The notes: generated from the letters alone by a model not told the origin. Counted from the first letter of the stretch, positions 1 through 10,054 are shown. The stretch is 64,000 nucleotides of DNA from an archaeon (GCA_021791695.1 JAJYWC010000007.1:1-64000); one strand, 5' to 3'. Numbers and translations are program-made.

Positions 1-2
1 GG

Positions 3-581
3 GGTCTTGGGGCCGGGTGGGAGCTGTTCTCCATCGACCCCTACCGGGTCGGGTCCGACGCCAAGGACGTGATGTTTAAGAGAGTCGCACGCTCGGGGGA
101 CGACAACCTGCAGTTGAGGGTGAGGGAGGCGAGCGCGAAGGCCTCCGTCAGAATCCTTCTCATCCTCACGCGTACGGATGAGGAGGTGCGGGTCAGGCAC
201 GTCGACCTCGCGTCCGAGGCGATGGCACAGCTCGGCAAGAAACTTGCATCACTGGGAGTGGCGGTCGAGCTGGCATGGAGCCGAGACGGGCGGGTCACGG
301 CGTCGGCCGCGTCGAACCCCATCGAACTCGCTTCTGCCCTCATGTACCTCTGGTCCCCTGGGACGGTCGCAGGAGACGCCGGTGCTGAGATGCTCCGGAC
401 GGACCTGCTGGTCACCGACCTCGGGATGCTGGAGGACGAGCGCGTCAGGAGTCTCGCCGCGAGGAAGCCGGTGCTCCTGCTCCTCGATGGCAGGTCCGGA
501 CGGGCCTCCGGGGGGCGCCTATTCGCTTTCAGCGGCGGGGATGACCTGACACAGCTGGCGGAGGTGCTCCTCGAGGGTTGA
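3..581 (+). CDS. DUF58 domain protein, C-terminal part (truncated by window start)
   Basis: Frame is open from the window edge: GLGAGWELFSIDPYRVGSDAKDVMFKRVARSGDDNLQLRVRE resembles the DUF58 'YxxGDxxRxIdWkasAR' motif. Confidence 0.6.
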   Translation, partial: GLGAGWELFSIDPYRVGSDAKDVMFKRVARSGDDNLQLRVREASAKASVRILLILTRTDEEVRVRHVDLASEAMAQLGKKLASLGVAVELAWSRDGRVTASAASNPIELASALMYLWSPGTVAGDAGAEMLRTDLLVTDLGMLEDERVRSLAARKPVLLLLDGRSGRASGGRLFAFSGGDDLTQLAEVLLEG

Positions 582-1360
582 GCGAGAGCCTGAAGCTGCT
601 GTCCTGGGGCGTGCTCGTCGCCCCCCTTTCGTTCTTCTACTTCTACTTCTTCGCGTGGTCGATAAAGAGCGGGGCGGTGCCTCCTACGAGCATGCTGGAG
701 GCCATCGTCCTCGCGACGATGGTCCTGAGGCTGGCGGCCGTGCTTTCTGTAGGGAGGCTGCGGCACGCCAAGGTGTCCCTGATCGTGGACATCTTCGCCC
801 TCGAGGTGCTAATCATCGCGGGGCTCCTCGTGGTCTACATCCTCACGCGCGTCCCGGAGTACCTTTCGCTGCTCACCTCGATAGCGCTCGCTTGGCCGGC
901 GGCTCTCCTGCTCGTCTTCCCTCCCTTCGCGCTGTACAGGTTCGCTTCCAGCATGCTCCACCGCGCCAGCCTCTCCTCGGTCATCCCATCGGCCATAGGT
1001 CTTTTCGCGCTACTCGTAATCCCCGCGGAGGTGGCCACGCTCACCTCGAGCGTCGAGGGCCTCTCGGGCGTCTCGCGGCTCCTGCTGCAGGTCCTGCTGG
1101 GGCAGGCGAGGTCGGCCGCGCTGGTCCCGGAGATAACGTTCACGGGTCTCGTCCTCTATCTTGCGCTGACGTTCTACGTCATCACCCAGGGCGACGGCGG
1201 GGACTGGTTCGGCGCGCTCATCATCGCAGTCGCGGGAAGCGTCGTGGCGCTGGGCTGGTCCGCCCTCGGCTCGCTCCTCACGGAGGACCTTCTGCTACTG
1301 TTCGCGGTCCCCGGACTGGCGATCATCGGGCTGATCTGGTGGACAACCCGTGGACGCTAG
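578..1360 (+). CDS. multi-pass membrane protein
   Basis: 260 aa ORF with many hydrophobic segments, TTG start overlapping the upstream stop. Confidence 0.6.
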   Translation: MSESLKLLSWGVLVAPLSFFYFYFFAWSIKSGAVPPTSMLEAIVLATMVLRLAAVLSVGRLRHAKVSLIVDIFALEVLIIAGLLVVYILTRVPEYLSLLTSIALAWPAALLLVFPPFALYRFASSMLHRASLSSVIPSAIGLFALLVIPAEVATLTSSVEGLSGVSRLLLQVLLGQARSAALVPEITFTGLVLYLALTFYVITQGDGGDWFGALIIAVAGSVVALGWSALGSLLTEDLLLLFAVPGLAIIGLIWWTTRGR

Positions 1361-2573
1361 AAAGCTCACAGCGCTTGCCGTTCTCGTGCTCGTCGCCTTC
1401 ATCCAGCCGGTGCACGGCCAGGCTGGAGGCAGCACCCCGCCCGCGATAGGTCTGGGGTTCAGCTCTGGGACGGTGGGACCTCTCGCCTCGGGGGTCCCCG
1501 TGTACACGGTGGGAGACCAGCTGTGGTTCGAGTCGTACGACGCCCCGGTCAACGTGACCGTGACTCCCCCGAGTCTCGTCGGCGGCACCCTGCAGCCGTT
1601 CCTGGTCCTCGACGTCGCGGCAAACGCGTCGCAGTCGCTGCTCACTTTCTCGAACACCGACCCGCCGGGTCTGTGGTCCCTCGCCGCGTCGACCCCCAGC
1701 GGGGCGACCAGCGTCCAGTTCTACCTCCTCGATGGCGGCGCCCCGGTCCAGCTTTCCGGCTACGGTCTGAGCAGCGGCGGCGAGCTGTCGATGAACTACA
1801 CGCTTGAATCCCCTTCCGCCTACGGCGTGAGCGCGTGCTCGGCGGGCAACCAGTCCACCGCGACGGCGTACGTCCCGATCCCCGGGAGAGCGGGAGGCGG
1901 CACCCTGCTGCTCACCCTGAACGGGACATCGGTCTCGGTCATCCCTCAGGGCAGCTCCGGCCAGTTCACCTTCTGGATGGGACTCTCGCAGGACTACGCC
2001 TACGAGATCAACAACGCGGCCGTGGTCCAGAGGAACATGCAGGCTGCCCAGACCGAGCCCGTCCAGGTGTCCGGAGGTCTCGCCGGCGCGTTCAGCACGG
2101 CGCTGCTCGACTCGATCCCCCTCAGGGCCGGCGAGTTCAGCCTCGTCTCGCACTTCGAGTCGGCGCAGGGCGTCCTCACTGAGGAGACAGACGTTCTGGT
2201 GACGGGCACCGGCTCCTGGGTGTGGCTTCAGGGCTGCTCGGCACCACAGAACCCGCTCTCAGAATCCGTCGTCCTAAATGCCTCGCTGCAGAAGGGACCC
2301 TCCGTCTGGCCCCGCTACGTGTACATGATGTACCAGGAGCTCGGCGTGGGGCTCTTCTCAGCAGCGCCCGTCCCGCTGCAGCCCGCCACCGTCCAGGTGA
2401 TGTCGGCGGGATGGAACCGCCCGCTTACCGACTCGCAGCTAGAGGTGACGGGGGCGTCGCAGTACTCGGTCGGCAACGGGACCGTCTACCTTGTTGGCGA
2501 GACGTTCCCATTCCAGGTCGCCGTCTCCACGCCGCAGACCTCCCCGCAGCAGGTCCGGGTCGAGAGACCCTAA
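1350..2573 (+). CDS. exported protein of unknown function
   Basis: 407 aa, N-terminal signal-like MDARKLTALAVLVLVAFIQPVHGQA, overlaps the upstream gene. Confidence 0.6.
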   Translation: MDARKLTALAVLVLVAFIQPVHGQAGGSTPPAIGLGFSSGTVGPLASGVPVYTVGDQLWFESYDAPVNVTVTPPSLVGGTLQPFLVLDVAANASQSLLTFSNTDPPGLWSLAASTPSGATSVQFYLLDGGAPVQLSGYGLSSGGELSMNYTLESPSAYGVSACSAGNQSTATAYVPIPGRAGGGTLLLTLNGTSVSVIPQGSSGQFTFWMGLSQDYAYEINNAAVVQRNMQAAQTEPVQVSGGLAGAFSTALLDSIPLRAGEFSLVSHFESAQGVLTEETDVLVTGTGSWVWLQGCSAPQNPLSESVVLNASLQKGPSVWPRYVYMMYQELGVGLFSAAPVPLQPATVQVMSAGWNRPLTDSQLEVTGASQYSVGNGTVYLVGETFPFQVAVSTPQTSPQQVRVERP

Positions 2574-2576
2574 TCT

Positions 2577-3149
2577 GTGACCCAGGTCCAGGTCCAGGCC
2601 GACCAGCTCGTCGTCGCGACGCTTTCGGACGCGACCAGGGTCTCGGGGGTTTCGGTGACACTCGCCGACTCTCAAGGGACCGTCGCGACCGAGAACAGCT
2701 CGTCGGGAGAGGCCGTCTTCTACGTACCGCCAGGGGACTACACGGTCACAGGGGTCTACGCCGGCGTCGTCCGGTCTTCCGAGATCTCCTCAGGCGGACA
2801 GACGGCCGGGCAGTCGGAGCAGGTGACCCTGCAGTTCGGCGCTCCCCCTTCGGACACCGCCACGCTCGTGCTCCTGGCTCTCCTCGGTCTCGGGGTGGTC
2901 CTCAGCGGTGCGGTCTGGGGAGCAGTCTACAGGATGCGCCGCCGCGCAGCACCTGCCCTTGGAGGCTCGAAAAAAGAATGTCGGGGCACCCCCGAGGGAG
3001 TGCCTAGCTTATCGCGTAGACGACTTGGACAGATTCGGTTATGGTCAGCGACTGCGGAGCGACCACGGGTGTCTGGCTTGCGGTTCCGGAGGACGTGCCC
3101 AGGTAGACGGGGGATGGGAAGTACGTCGGGCTTGTCGTCACCGAGATGA
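2577..3149 (+). CDS. surface protein with C-terminal TM helix; 3' end uncertain
   Basis: GTG start; TM segment TLVLLALLGLGVVLSGAVWGAVYRMRRR; tail overlaps the convergent gene by ~145 bp. Confidence 0.45.
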   Translation: MTQVQVQADQLVVATLSDATRVSGVSVTLADSQGTVATENSSSGEAVFYVPPGDYTVTGVYAGVVRSSEISSGGQTAGQSEQVTLQFGAPPSDTATLVLLALLGLGVVLSGAVWGAVYRMRRRAAPALGGSKKECRGTPEGVPSLSRRRLGQIRLWSATAERPRVSGLRFRRTCPGRRGMGSTSGLSSPR

Positions 3150-3855
3150 CCCCAGTCACTGCAACGCCGAGCGCAGAGGCGATCGAGTTCGCCTGGGCGG
3201 ACGCGTCCTTGACCGCCTGCTGCAGGGCCTGCTGGTCCGCCTGCTGGAGGACCGAGCTGGACGCGGTGAACTGGACTCCGTAGACTTCGTTAGCTCCAGC
3301 ACCGACCGCCGCGTCTATCGCAGCACCTACCTTGGTGCCGAGCTGCGCAGCCGTCTGGCTCGAGACTGAGATGGTCACCTGTATCTCGTTGTCGACTTCG
3401 TACGTCGCTCCAGGGATCTTGCAGGCGGTGTCGTTCAGGGCGGTGCCGCAGACGATCGGCTGCGCAGGAGTCGCGTAGCTGTACTGCTGATAGATGTTGT
3501 ACGATACCGTCTGGATTTCGCTACTGTTGATGCCGATGTTGCTGAGCGCCGAGATGACGCCGGTCATGATGTTGGCGTTCTCCTGCGCCGCCTGCTGCGC
3601 CGATGGGTCCTGGGTGTTCACGCCGATGTTGAGGAGAGCTCTGTCAGGCTGGATGCTGACCTGGCCGCTCCCGGACACGCTGATGGTGCTGCTGTTGGTT
3701 GGGTCGACACTGCCCCCTGCGTTGTGAAGGTCGAGGGTGCTGAGTGACCCCGTCGTCACGTAGGCGTATGCCTGTGTTGACAGGATGGCGAGAGCCACGA
3801 TGGCTCCCACCGCGATGAGCTTCTGCTTCCTTGTGCTTCCTTGTGCGGTTTGCAT
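3004..3855 (-). CDS. SIMPL (DUF541) domain exported protein
   Basis: Signal/TM followed by ISVSGSGQVSIQPDRALLNIGVNTQDPSAQQAAQENANIM, typical of DUF541. Confidence 0.85.
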   Translation of the reverse strand: MQTAQGSTRKQKLIAVGAIVALAILSTQAYAYVTTGSLSTLDLHNAGGSVDPTNSSTISVSGSGQVSIQPDRALLNIGVNTQDPSAQQAAQENANIMTGVISALSNIGINSSEIQTVSYNIYQQYSYATPAQPIVCGTALNDTACKIPGATYEVDNEIQVTISVSSQTAAQLGTKVGAAIDAAVGAGANEVYGVQFTASSSVLQQADQQALQQAVKDASAQANSIASALGVAVTGVISVTTSPTYFPSPVYLGTSSGTASQTPVVAPQSLTITESVQVVYAIS

Positions 3856-4008
3856 GTTCTGACGTAACCCTGTTGGAGGACGACGGGGATAATACTGAGC
3901 CGTCGAACAGCTGTTCTAATCGTTGAATCGGGCAAAAGTATTAATGACCGACGGCGACAAAAAAGGTCCGGGCAGGCTTATCTACGCCCACGGGCTGCGA
4001 GGAGAAGA

Positions 4009-5055
4009 TTGGAAAAGTCAGCGCGCGCCCCGGTCACACTTCACAGAAAGATTCCGGGGATCCGGCTAGGCAGGTTCACCGAACACTTCCAGGGGTTCGA
4101 ACGCGTCGAAGCGGTGAGGTCTATCTTCGGCGAGAAGACCGAGCAGGTGCTCGGCAGCCTGCGGGTCGGGTTCGTCCCGCTGAGGTGGATGTTCATGGGC
4201 ATCAGGGACAGCGACGGGAACCTCACGGTCGGTACCTACCACCTCAAGAACAGCCCTACGCGCACGCTGTACCTCGACGTCGTCCACGAGCTCTTCCACA
4301 TAAACCAGAGGATGGAGAACGAGAAGTGGTTCCACGGAGAGTTCATGAAGTTCCTGGAGGACAGGACTCTCTACTATGCCAGTCCGATAGAGATCCCAGC
4401 CTACGAGCACACCGTCAGGGAGGCGGAGCGGATAGGGATGGAACGGGAGGAGATCGTGGAGTACCTAAAGATGCTCGAGGCTCCTCCGAAGACCTGGCGG
4501 AACTTCCTGAAGGCTATGGACCTCAAGGATGGTCCCAACCCCGCCAAGAAGGTCACGCGGTTCCCCGTCACGATCAACAGAGACGTCAGACCTGAGTTGC
4601 ACCCGTTCTCCGACTACTTCAGGGGCTTCGAGAAGGTCGACCCGGTCAGGGAGATGCTAGGGGACTCCACCGACTCCATAATCGCGGGCCTGAAGGTGGA
4701 GTTCATAGACTTCCCATTCCCATTCATAATGCCGAGCGAGGAGGACGGCCACCTCATCGTGACGGGCGAGTACTTCAGGACCGGCAAGACCAGCTCGATA
4801 TACCTCGACGTGCTCCTCTCTCTAGGGCTCCTCAGGGCCTTCTCTTCGTGGAGCGGGCGGAGCGGTGAGGCAAAGCTGACAGACAACCCCGAGCTGCTGG
4901 CCGCGTGCACCGCCATGGTCAAGGAAGCGCGGAGGATGGGTCTGTCGGACGGCGAGATTATGGGCCACCTCCAGATGATAAGGTTCGCGATGCCAGCGAA
5001 GGCCTTCGGCGGCTTCCTCAGGAAGCTGAAGGTGAGGCCCGGCCCGGCCGGCTAG
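4009..5055 (+). CDS. tandem-duplicated zincin-like protein; HExxH only in repeat 1
   Basis: Two homologous ~165 aa halves; first has YLDVVHELFHINQ, second YLDVLLSLGLLRA. Confidence 0.65.
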   Translation: MEKSARAPVTLHRKIPGIRLGRFTEHFQGFERVEAVRSIFGEKTEQVLGSLRVGFVPLRWMFMGIRDSDGNLTVGTYHLKNSPTRTLYLDVVHELFHINQRMENEKWFHGEFMKFLEDRTLYYASPIEIPAYEHTVREAERIGMEREEIVEYLKMLEAPPKTWRNFLKAMDLKDGPNPAKKVTRFPVTINRDVRPELHPFSDYFRGFEKVDPVREMLGDSTDSIIAGLKVEFIDFPFPFIMPSEEDGHLIVTGEYFRTGKTSSIYLDVLLSLGLLRAFSSWSGRSGEAKLTDNPELLAACTAMVKEARRMGLSDGEIMGHLQMIRFAMPAKAFGGFLRKLKVRPGPAG

Positions 5056-5498
5056 TCCGTCGCAGGCCTTCCAGAGGAGTAGTCCTTCTCGAGGGCAGCC
5101 CTGTACTTCTCCCAGTCGGCGCTGAGGGCCTTCTCCATCTCCGACTTCACCTCCGGCTGCATCGCCTTGTAGGTGACCCTGGCCCTTATGGTGAGCCTGG
5201 TCCTGCTCCTGCCGACCCGCGTCAGTCGATAGTCGAAGCTCCCCTCCTTCTCGTCGCTGACCGACTCGTTGTGCCACGAACTCGGTGGTTTCAGCGTGAC
5301 GATCCTGACGGATTCTTTCTCCTTCCCGTCTCTGTTGTAGTGCTGTATCCAGACGAACTGGCTCTTGCTTCTCCTGAGTATGTGGCGCGGGTAGGCCCCG
5401 CCGACAATCTGGGTGTCGTCGTCCCTGAAGTCGGTCAGCCACGAGTAGGCGTATTCGAGCGGCACGTCGATGGTCTTCGTGATCCCGTATCTGAGCAC
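5052..5498 (-). CDS. SRPBCC/START-like family protein
   Basis: 148 aa: MLRYGITKTIDVPLEYAYSWLTDFRDDD pattern. Confidence 0.65.
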   Translation of the reverse strand: MLRYGITKTIDVPLEYAYSWLTDFRDDDTQIVGGAYPRHILRRSKSQFVWIQHYNRDGKEKESVRIVTLKPPSSWHNESVSDEKEGSFDYRLTRVGRSRTRLTIRARVTYKAMQPEVKSEMEKALSADWEKYRAALEKDYSSGRPATD

Positions 5499-5963
5499 GG
5501 GCGCATTGCCTCTCTAGTCCAGTTAAACGAATCGGTGGACCATCGCCCTAAAAAATGTCGATTAGGTCGAAGCCCGCACCGCGTCTCCTATCGTACAGGG
5601 ACGACACCCCGAGCCCTCCGGCACTTGTCGTGCAGGGCGGGGAGGACCCATCCGAAGTACGACCCGAGGTGCCTGGACGACCTGCGCGCTACGCTGAAGG
5701 CTCACGGCGACTGGAAAAATGACGGGGGCGGAGTCCCGCCGGAGCGCGTGGAGGCCCGTCTCGCGCCGCAGCTGTAGCTCGCGTCTCTCTCGTCGACGAA
5801 GGAGAGGAGCCACGCCGCATAGACGGCTGCGTATTTCGAGCCGTCCATCTGAGACGCGAAGACGGCGGGAGCCACACGAGGAAGACGGCGTCGGGAGAGT
5901 ATCTCTTTTCCGGGTCCGGACCCCAATTGTTAAGATGCGATTGCAACGTGGGTCGATAGTGAA

Positions 5964-6851
5964 TTGACGGCAGAGAGGGCGACGCGGTCGAGGGTCGTCT
6001 TCGTCGCAGCGGTCGCGTGTCTGCTCCTGCTCAACCTCACGGTCCTCTTCGCGGCGTATCCCGAGACTACGACGAATGATTCGGGCTGCTGCGGCAACCG
6101 GACGCTGGCCAAGGACTTCTCGGCGTTCTACACGGCGGCCTGGCGGCTCGTCCACGACCCGGGCCAGGTCTACACGGCTGGGTTCGTGAACGACGGAGAA
6201 TACCACGTGCTCCCACAGCCCGAGACATACAAGTATCTGCCGTCGTTCTTGCTCTTCGCCATCCCGTTCACAGCCCTTCCCTATCAGCAGGCGCTGACGG
6301 CGTTCGATATGGTACAGTTCCTGCTGCTGCCGCTCATCGCGTTCTTCCTCTACGCGCTGCTAAGGGAGAAGGGAGTTGCCGTCGCTGTGGTCATCGCCGC
6401 GATCGCCCTGCTGCTGCCTTCACCCGAGCCGCAGTGGGGTATATCGGCCGCGTACTACTGGCAGTGGGGCGAGGGCCAGTCGAAGGTCCTCGAGACCTTC
6501 CTGCTTCTCTTCTCCTTCTACCTCGGAAAGACGGGCAGACCAGCCTGCTCGGGAGCCGTGTTCGCCCTCTCCGCCTTCGACCCTAGGTTCACCCTCCTCG
6601 GCCTCCCGCTCTTCATAATGTACAACAGGCCTCGGCTGAAAAAGTCCATGGCCGCGGGCGTCTGCGTCTTCCTGGCGACAAACGTCTTCCTTCTCGACCC
6701 GCCCATCGGTTCCGGTTTCATCACGACTCTCGTCAACTCCGGGCTCTCGACGCCAGTGTACTATTATGCGCTCATCCCCCTGCTCACGGTAGTCGCCCTC
6801 ACGCTCGCGAACCTCGACGAGATAGTAAGGTCATGGAGAAAACTTCTATAA
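5964..6851 (+). CDS. DUF2029/GT87-like membrane protein
   Basis: AKDFSAFYTAAWRLVHDPGQVYT ... TYKYLPSFLLFAIPFTALP pattern; multi-TM. Confidence 0.65.
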   Translation: MTAERATRSRVVFVAAVACLLLLNLTVLFAAYPETTTNDSGCCGNRTLAKDFSAFYTAAWRLVHDPGQVYTAGFVNDGEYHVLPQPETYKYLPSFLLFAIPFTALPYQQALTAFDMVQFLLLPLIAFFLYALLREKGVAVAVVIAAIALLLPSPEPQWGISAAYYWQWGEGQSKVLETFLLLFSFYLGKTGRPACSGAVFALSAFDPRFTLLGLPLFIMYNRPRLKKSMAAGVCVFLATNVFLLDPPIGSGFITTLVNSGLSTPVYYYALIPLLTVVALTLANLDEIVRSWRKLL

Positions 6852-6877
6852 AGCAAAATCAGGAGTTCGCTCGCTAG

Positions 6878-7378
6878 ATGATCCTTAACACGGTGGTGGT
6901 GTGGCTGCACGTCTTCGGCGCTATAGGCTGGATGGGAGCCGGGATGGCCTTTGCCTTTGTGATTGGCCCTTCGGTGGGCCTGATGAGCCCTCCGGCCAGG
7001 ACGGAGTTCTTCGCCAAGGTAGTGCCGAAGTATCTGCGTTTCGTCGAGGTATTCTCGATCCTCACCATAATATTCGGGGTCGTTTCGGCGGTCGTGTTCG
7101 CCGACGGTGACTATTCGATATTCTCTCCCAGCACGACCTTCGGGCTGCTCATCTCGACCGGCGCCGTACTGGGTCTGGCCACGATTGGTCTGGCGATGGC
7201 CGTTATCGTGCCGACGGCCAGGAAGATAAGCGCGATCTCACAGGTCCTGCTGCAGAATCCCGGTCCTCCACCAGCCGAACTTCTGGTACTTGCGAAAAGG
7301 CTGAGGGTCTCTTCGACCCTCGCCCTCTTCGTCCTGATAGTCGTGACGATGCTGATGGTCGGAGCGGCGACGTACTAG
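6878..7378 (+). CDS. DUF2269/CopD-like integral membrane protein
   Basis: MILNTVVVWLHVFGAIGWMGAGMAF; four hydrophobic helices. Confidence 0.55.
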   Translation: MILNTVVVWLHVFGAIGWMGAGMAFAFVIGPSVGLMSPPARTEFFAKVVPKYLRFVEVFSILTIIFGVVSAVVFADGDYSIFSPSTTFGLLISTGAVLGLATIGLAMAVIVPTARKISAISQVLLQNPGPPPAELLVLAKRLRVSSTLALFVLIVVTMLMVGAATY

Positions 7379-7449
7379 GGAAGGGTCCAGCGCCCGCTCT
7401 TCGAGGGACAATCGAAAGACGGAAAAGGGGCCGTGGTGAACCGCTCTCC

Positions 7450-7791
7450 ATGTTCTCCAAAGGACTAAGCGTTGCCGTGACGGTCTCAGACGCGAAGAAG
7501 GCCGCCAGATGGTACAAGGACAAGCTCGGTCTCGAGGTGTCCGAAGAAGGCCACTGGGTCACGGCCTGGGTCAAGGGGTCAGAATCGAAGCTCCACCTCT
7601 GCGAAACGGACCTTGAGCCCGGAAACACAGGGATCTGCTTCTACTCGGACGACGTCAAGGCCGAGGTGGCCGCTCTCAAGAAGAAGGGTGTGAAGTTCTC
7701 GAAGGACTATACCAAGACCGAGTGGGGCGAGACCGCCATGTTCGACGACGCCGACGGCAACGTCTTCTGGATCAGCAACGACGGCCCCTAG
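7450..7791 (+). CDS. VOC (glyoxalase/bleomycin resistance-like) family protein
   Basis: SVAVTVSDAKKAARWYKDKLGLEV...FDDADGNVFWI. Confidence 0.85.
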   Translation: MFSKGLSVAVTVSDAKKAARWYKDKLGLEVSEEGHWVTAWVKGSESKLHLCETDLEPGNTGICFYSDDVKAEVAALKKKGVKFSKDYTKTEWGETAMFDDADGNVFWISNDGP

Positions 7792-8480
7792 CAGGGCGGG
7801 CCGCCTGACCCCAGGCTCTGCTGCGCGCGGCGTGGCTGAGCGCGCTCCTGCGCCCCTCGTCGTACGAGACCGTCGTCGCGCCGCCGCAGGCGCAGTATCG
7901 AACGCAGGACGCTTCTGTGCTCGGTGTATTCGTGGTTGATGTATTCCATCAGCAGAAAGAAGCTCGTCTCGAACTGTTCCTCGTCGTCGTTCCGGAACTT
8001 GAAGACGGGCAGGCTGCTGCTCGGCTCCTCCCACACCGAGTCGAAGGCCTTCAGGGGCGAGAGCTTGCCACCGCCCTTCGCCCTCCGCAAGAGTACCTTC
8101 CTGTCGACGTCCATCAAGACCACGAGGTGGCGGCTGCGGTTCCCGTCGCTCAGGAAGAACTCCCTCGTGGCGTGCCTCGGCGCCGTGGAATCGATTACGA
8201 CCGAGTGTTCGTGGTCCAGTGCGAACTTCCGCAGGTTTGTGAGGCTGTAGTACACGAGCTCCTCGTCGTGGACGGGGGCGGGGTCGTTGAAGTACATCAT
8301 CCGCAGCTCGTCGGGGTTGATCCGGACCGACCCCGCAACGGTCGTCAGGAGCCGGCGCGCCAGACGGCTCTTGCCCGAGGTTGGCGGGCCTATCACCAGT
8401 ATAGTCCACAGGTCGGCCGTCTCTCTCCCTCCTTTCGGAGATGCGGTTCGGCTCAAGATAAGTCTTGGCGACTGCGCCAA
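7788..8480 (-). CDS. P-loop kinase/AAA_33-type ATPase
   Basis: Walker A GPPTSGKSRLARRLL, VIDSTAPRHATREFFL. Confidence 0.75.
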   Translation of the reverse strand: MAQSPRLILSRTASPKGGRETADLWTILVIGPPTSGKSRLARRLLTTVAGSVRINPDELRMMYFNDPAPVHDEELVYYSLTNLRKFALDHEHSVVIDSTAPRHATREFFLSDGNRSRHLVVLMDVDRKVLLRRAKGGGKLSPLKAFDSVWEEPSSSLPVFKFRNDDEEQFETSFFLLMEYINHEYTEHRSVLRSILRLRRRDDGLVRRGAQERAQPRRAQQSLGSGGPPC

Positions 8481-8531
8481 TCGAAACAGGGAAAAAGGAG
8501 GGTCCCGTGGAACGCCTTCGGTCGAGAGCGC

Positions 8532-9296
8532 ATGAGTCTGAGCGAAAAGGCGGGGGCAGCCCTGGAAGCGCTGGGGCTGACCAAGTCGGAGGTCCGTGCG
8601 TACGTGGCCCTCGTCGGGAAGGGTCCGATGAACGCGAGCGAGATTAGCAGGGCGGCACGCATCCCGTACTCAAAGGTCTACGACGCCCTGCAGGCCCTGC
8701 ACACGAAGGGCTGGATAGACGAGCAGCACAGCAGGCCCATCCTCTACACGGCAAAGTCACCGAACACCGCCATGGAGGAGATGAACTCCAGGTACGGGGC
8801 AGAGCGCAAGGAGAAGGAGCTCCTCGCACTGAAGGAGCTGACGGGGATCTACGAGAACAAGGGCGAGCAGGAGAGGCCCGAGATCTGGATCCTCAGAGGG
8901 ACGGCGCAGATACTCTCGCAGCTGAGGAGCCTGGTCCTCGACTGCAGGAACGAGATGCTCATCGCCCTGCCGACGGCGATCGCCCCCTACGCCGAGGAGG
9001 TCGTCGCGCTGCTGATGGCCCTGAAGGAGAAGGGCGTGAGGATAGAGGTGCTCACAGGCTCCGACCTGGACAAGGAGGCGGTGGCGCTTCTGAGCACGGT
9101 AGCCGAGGTGAGGATGAGGAACACGCTGTACGGGGGAGGGGTGATAGCCGACTCGAAGCAGGTGGTCCTGCTGCTGGGTGGGGGCGAGACGGAGGGCGCG
9201 GCGCTCGCCATCTGGGCCGATCACGTCGGCCTCGCGGTCTTCGCCAAGGACTACTTCCAGATGCTCTGGAACTCCGAGGACACCAAGAGGAAGTAG
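8532..9296 (+). CDS. TrmB family transcriptional regulator
   Basis: MSLSEKAGAALEALGLTKSEVRAYVALVGKGPMNASEISRAARIPYSKVYDALQAL; internal ATG of a longer ORF. Confidence 0.85.
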   Translation: MSLSEKAGAALEALGLTKSEVRAYVALVGKGPMNASEISRAARIPYSKVYDALQALHTKGWIDEQHSRPILYTAKSPNTAMEEMNSRYGAERKEKELLALKELTGIYENKGEQERPEIWILRGTAQILSQLRSLVLDCRNEMLIALPTAIAPYAEEVVALLMALKEKGVRIEVLTGSDLDKEAVALLSTVAEVRMRNTLYGGGVIADSKQVVLLLGGGETEGAALAIWADHVGLAVFAKDYFQMLWNSEDTKRK

Positions 9297-9302
9297 ACCG
9301 CG

Positions 9303-9626
9303 ATGATCAGGGACGAGGCTTCGGTGGTGCGGCGTCTGACGAGCTACCTCGACCTCTCGGAACACGAGGCGAGGGCCTACCTGCGTGCCCTCAAGGAAGG
9401 TTCCATCCGGGGGCCCGATGCGAAGCCGCTGCTCGCAAGGGGGATGGTGATACTCTCCTCCAACGAAAAGGTCTATTTGCCCGTCCATCCGAGACTGGCA
9501 CTGTCAAACTTGTTCAGGTCGCGAGGGGACAGGTCTTCCCCGGAGATGAAGGAGAAGAGGAAGCTGGTCGACAGGCTGACGCTGGAGCTGATCCCGGCGT
9601 ACGAGAAGCGAGAGGGCGCGAGATGA
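9303..9626 (+). CDS. small TrmB-like wHTH-related protein
   Basis: YLDLSEHEARAYLRALKEG; overlaps the next gene. Confidence 0.45.
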   Translation: MIRDEASVVRRLTSYLDLSEHEARAYLRALKEGSIRGPDAKPLLARGMVILSSNEKVYLPVHPRLALSNLFRSRGDRSSPEMKEKRKLVDRLTLELIPAYEKREGAR

Positions 9627-10051
9627 GCGAGCAGAAGCACGAGCACGAGATAGTCCTCTTCGGCATGGTCAACGTGAACAGGGACAACTACCTCCAGGGC
9701 ACCGTCGACGTCTGGAGGTGCAGAGGGTGCAAGAAGCTCTTCTGCGACGACAAGCGCTACGGAGAACCCCTGAAGGCGAGTGTGGGCTTCGAGGAGGTCG
9801 GGGAGGGCGAGCAGTGGGCTATTCTCACCTGCACGGACATCAAGGAGGTATACATGATGAGCCTGGGCGTAAAGCCGGGCAAGAAGCTCGCGCACGCGTG
9901 CAAGAACGGGACCCAGCATGAGTTCGTCGTTAAGGAGGACTGGACCATAGAGCCGGACGACGGTGAGACCGTGCACAGGCTCTTCCTCGTGAAGGACCAC
10001 ATCAACGGGAGCATCGAGGCCGGTTTCTACAAGCTAAGGATGCTGAAGTAG
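9623..10051 (+). CDS. conserved hypothetical protein
   Basis: 142 aa ORF, ATGA overlap with upstream ORF, CRGCKKLFC motif. Confidence 0.55.
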   Translation: MSEQKHEHEIVLFGMVNVNRDNYLQGTVDVWRCRGCKKLFCDDKRYGEPLKASVGFEEVGEGEQWAILTCTDIKEVYMMSLGVKPGKKLAHACKNGTQHEFVVKEDWTIEPDDGETVHRLFLVKDHINGSIEAGFYKLRMLK

Positions 10052-10054
10052 GCA

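Noticed and set aside
1323-2153. Minus-strand 276-aa ORF opposite the exported protein gene
   Set aside because: Arg/Gly-rich shadow translation with no domain features, typical of high-GC antisense ORFs.
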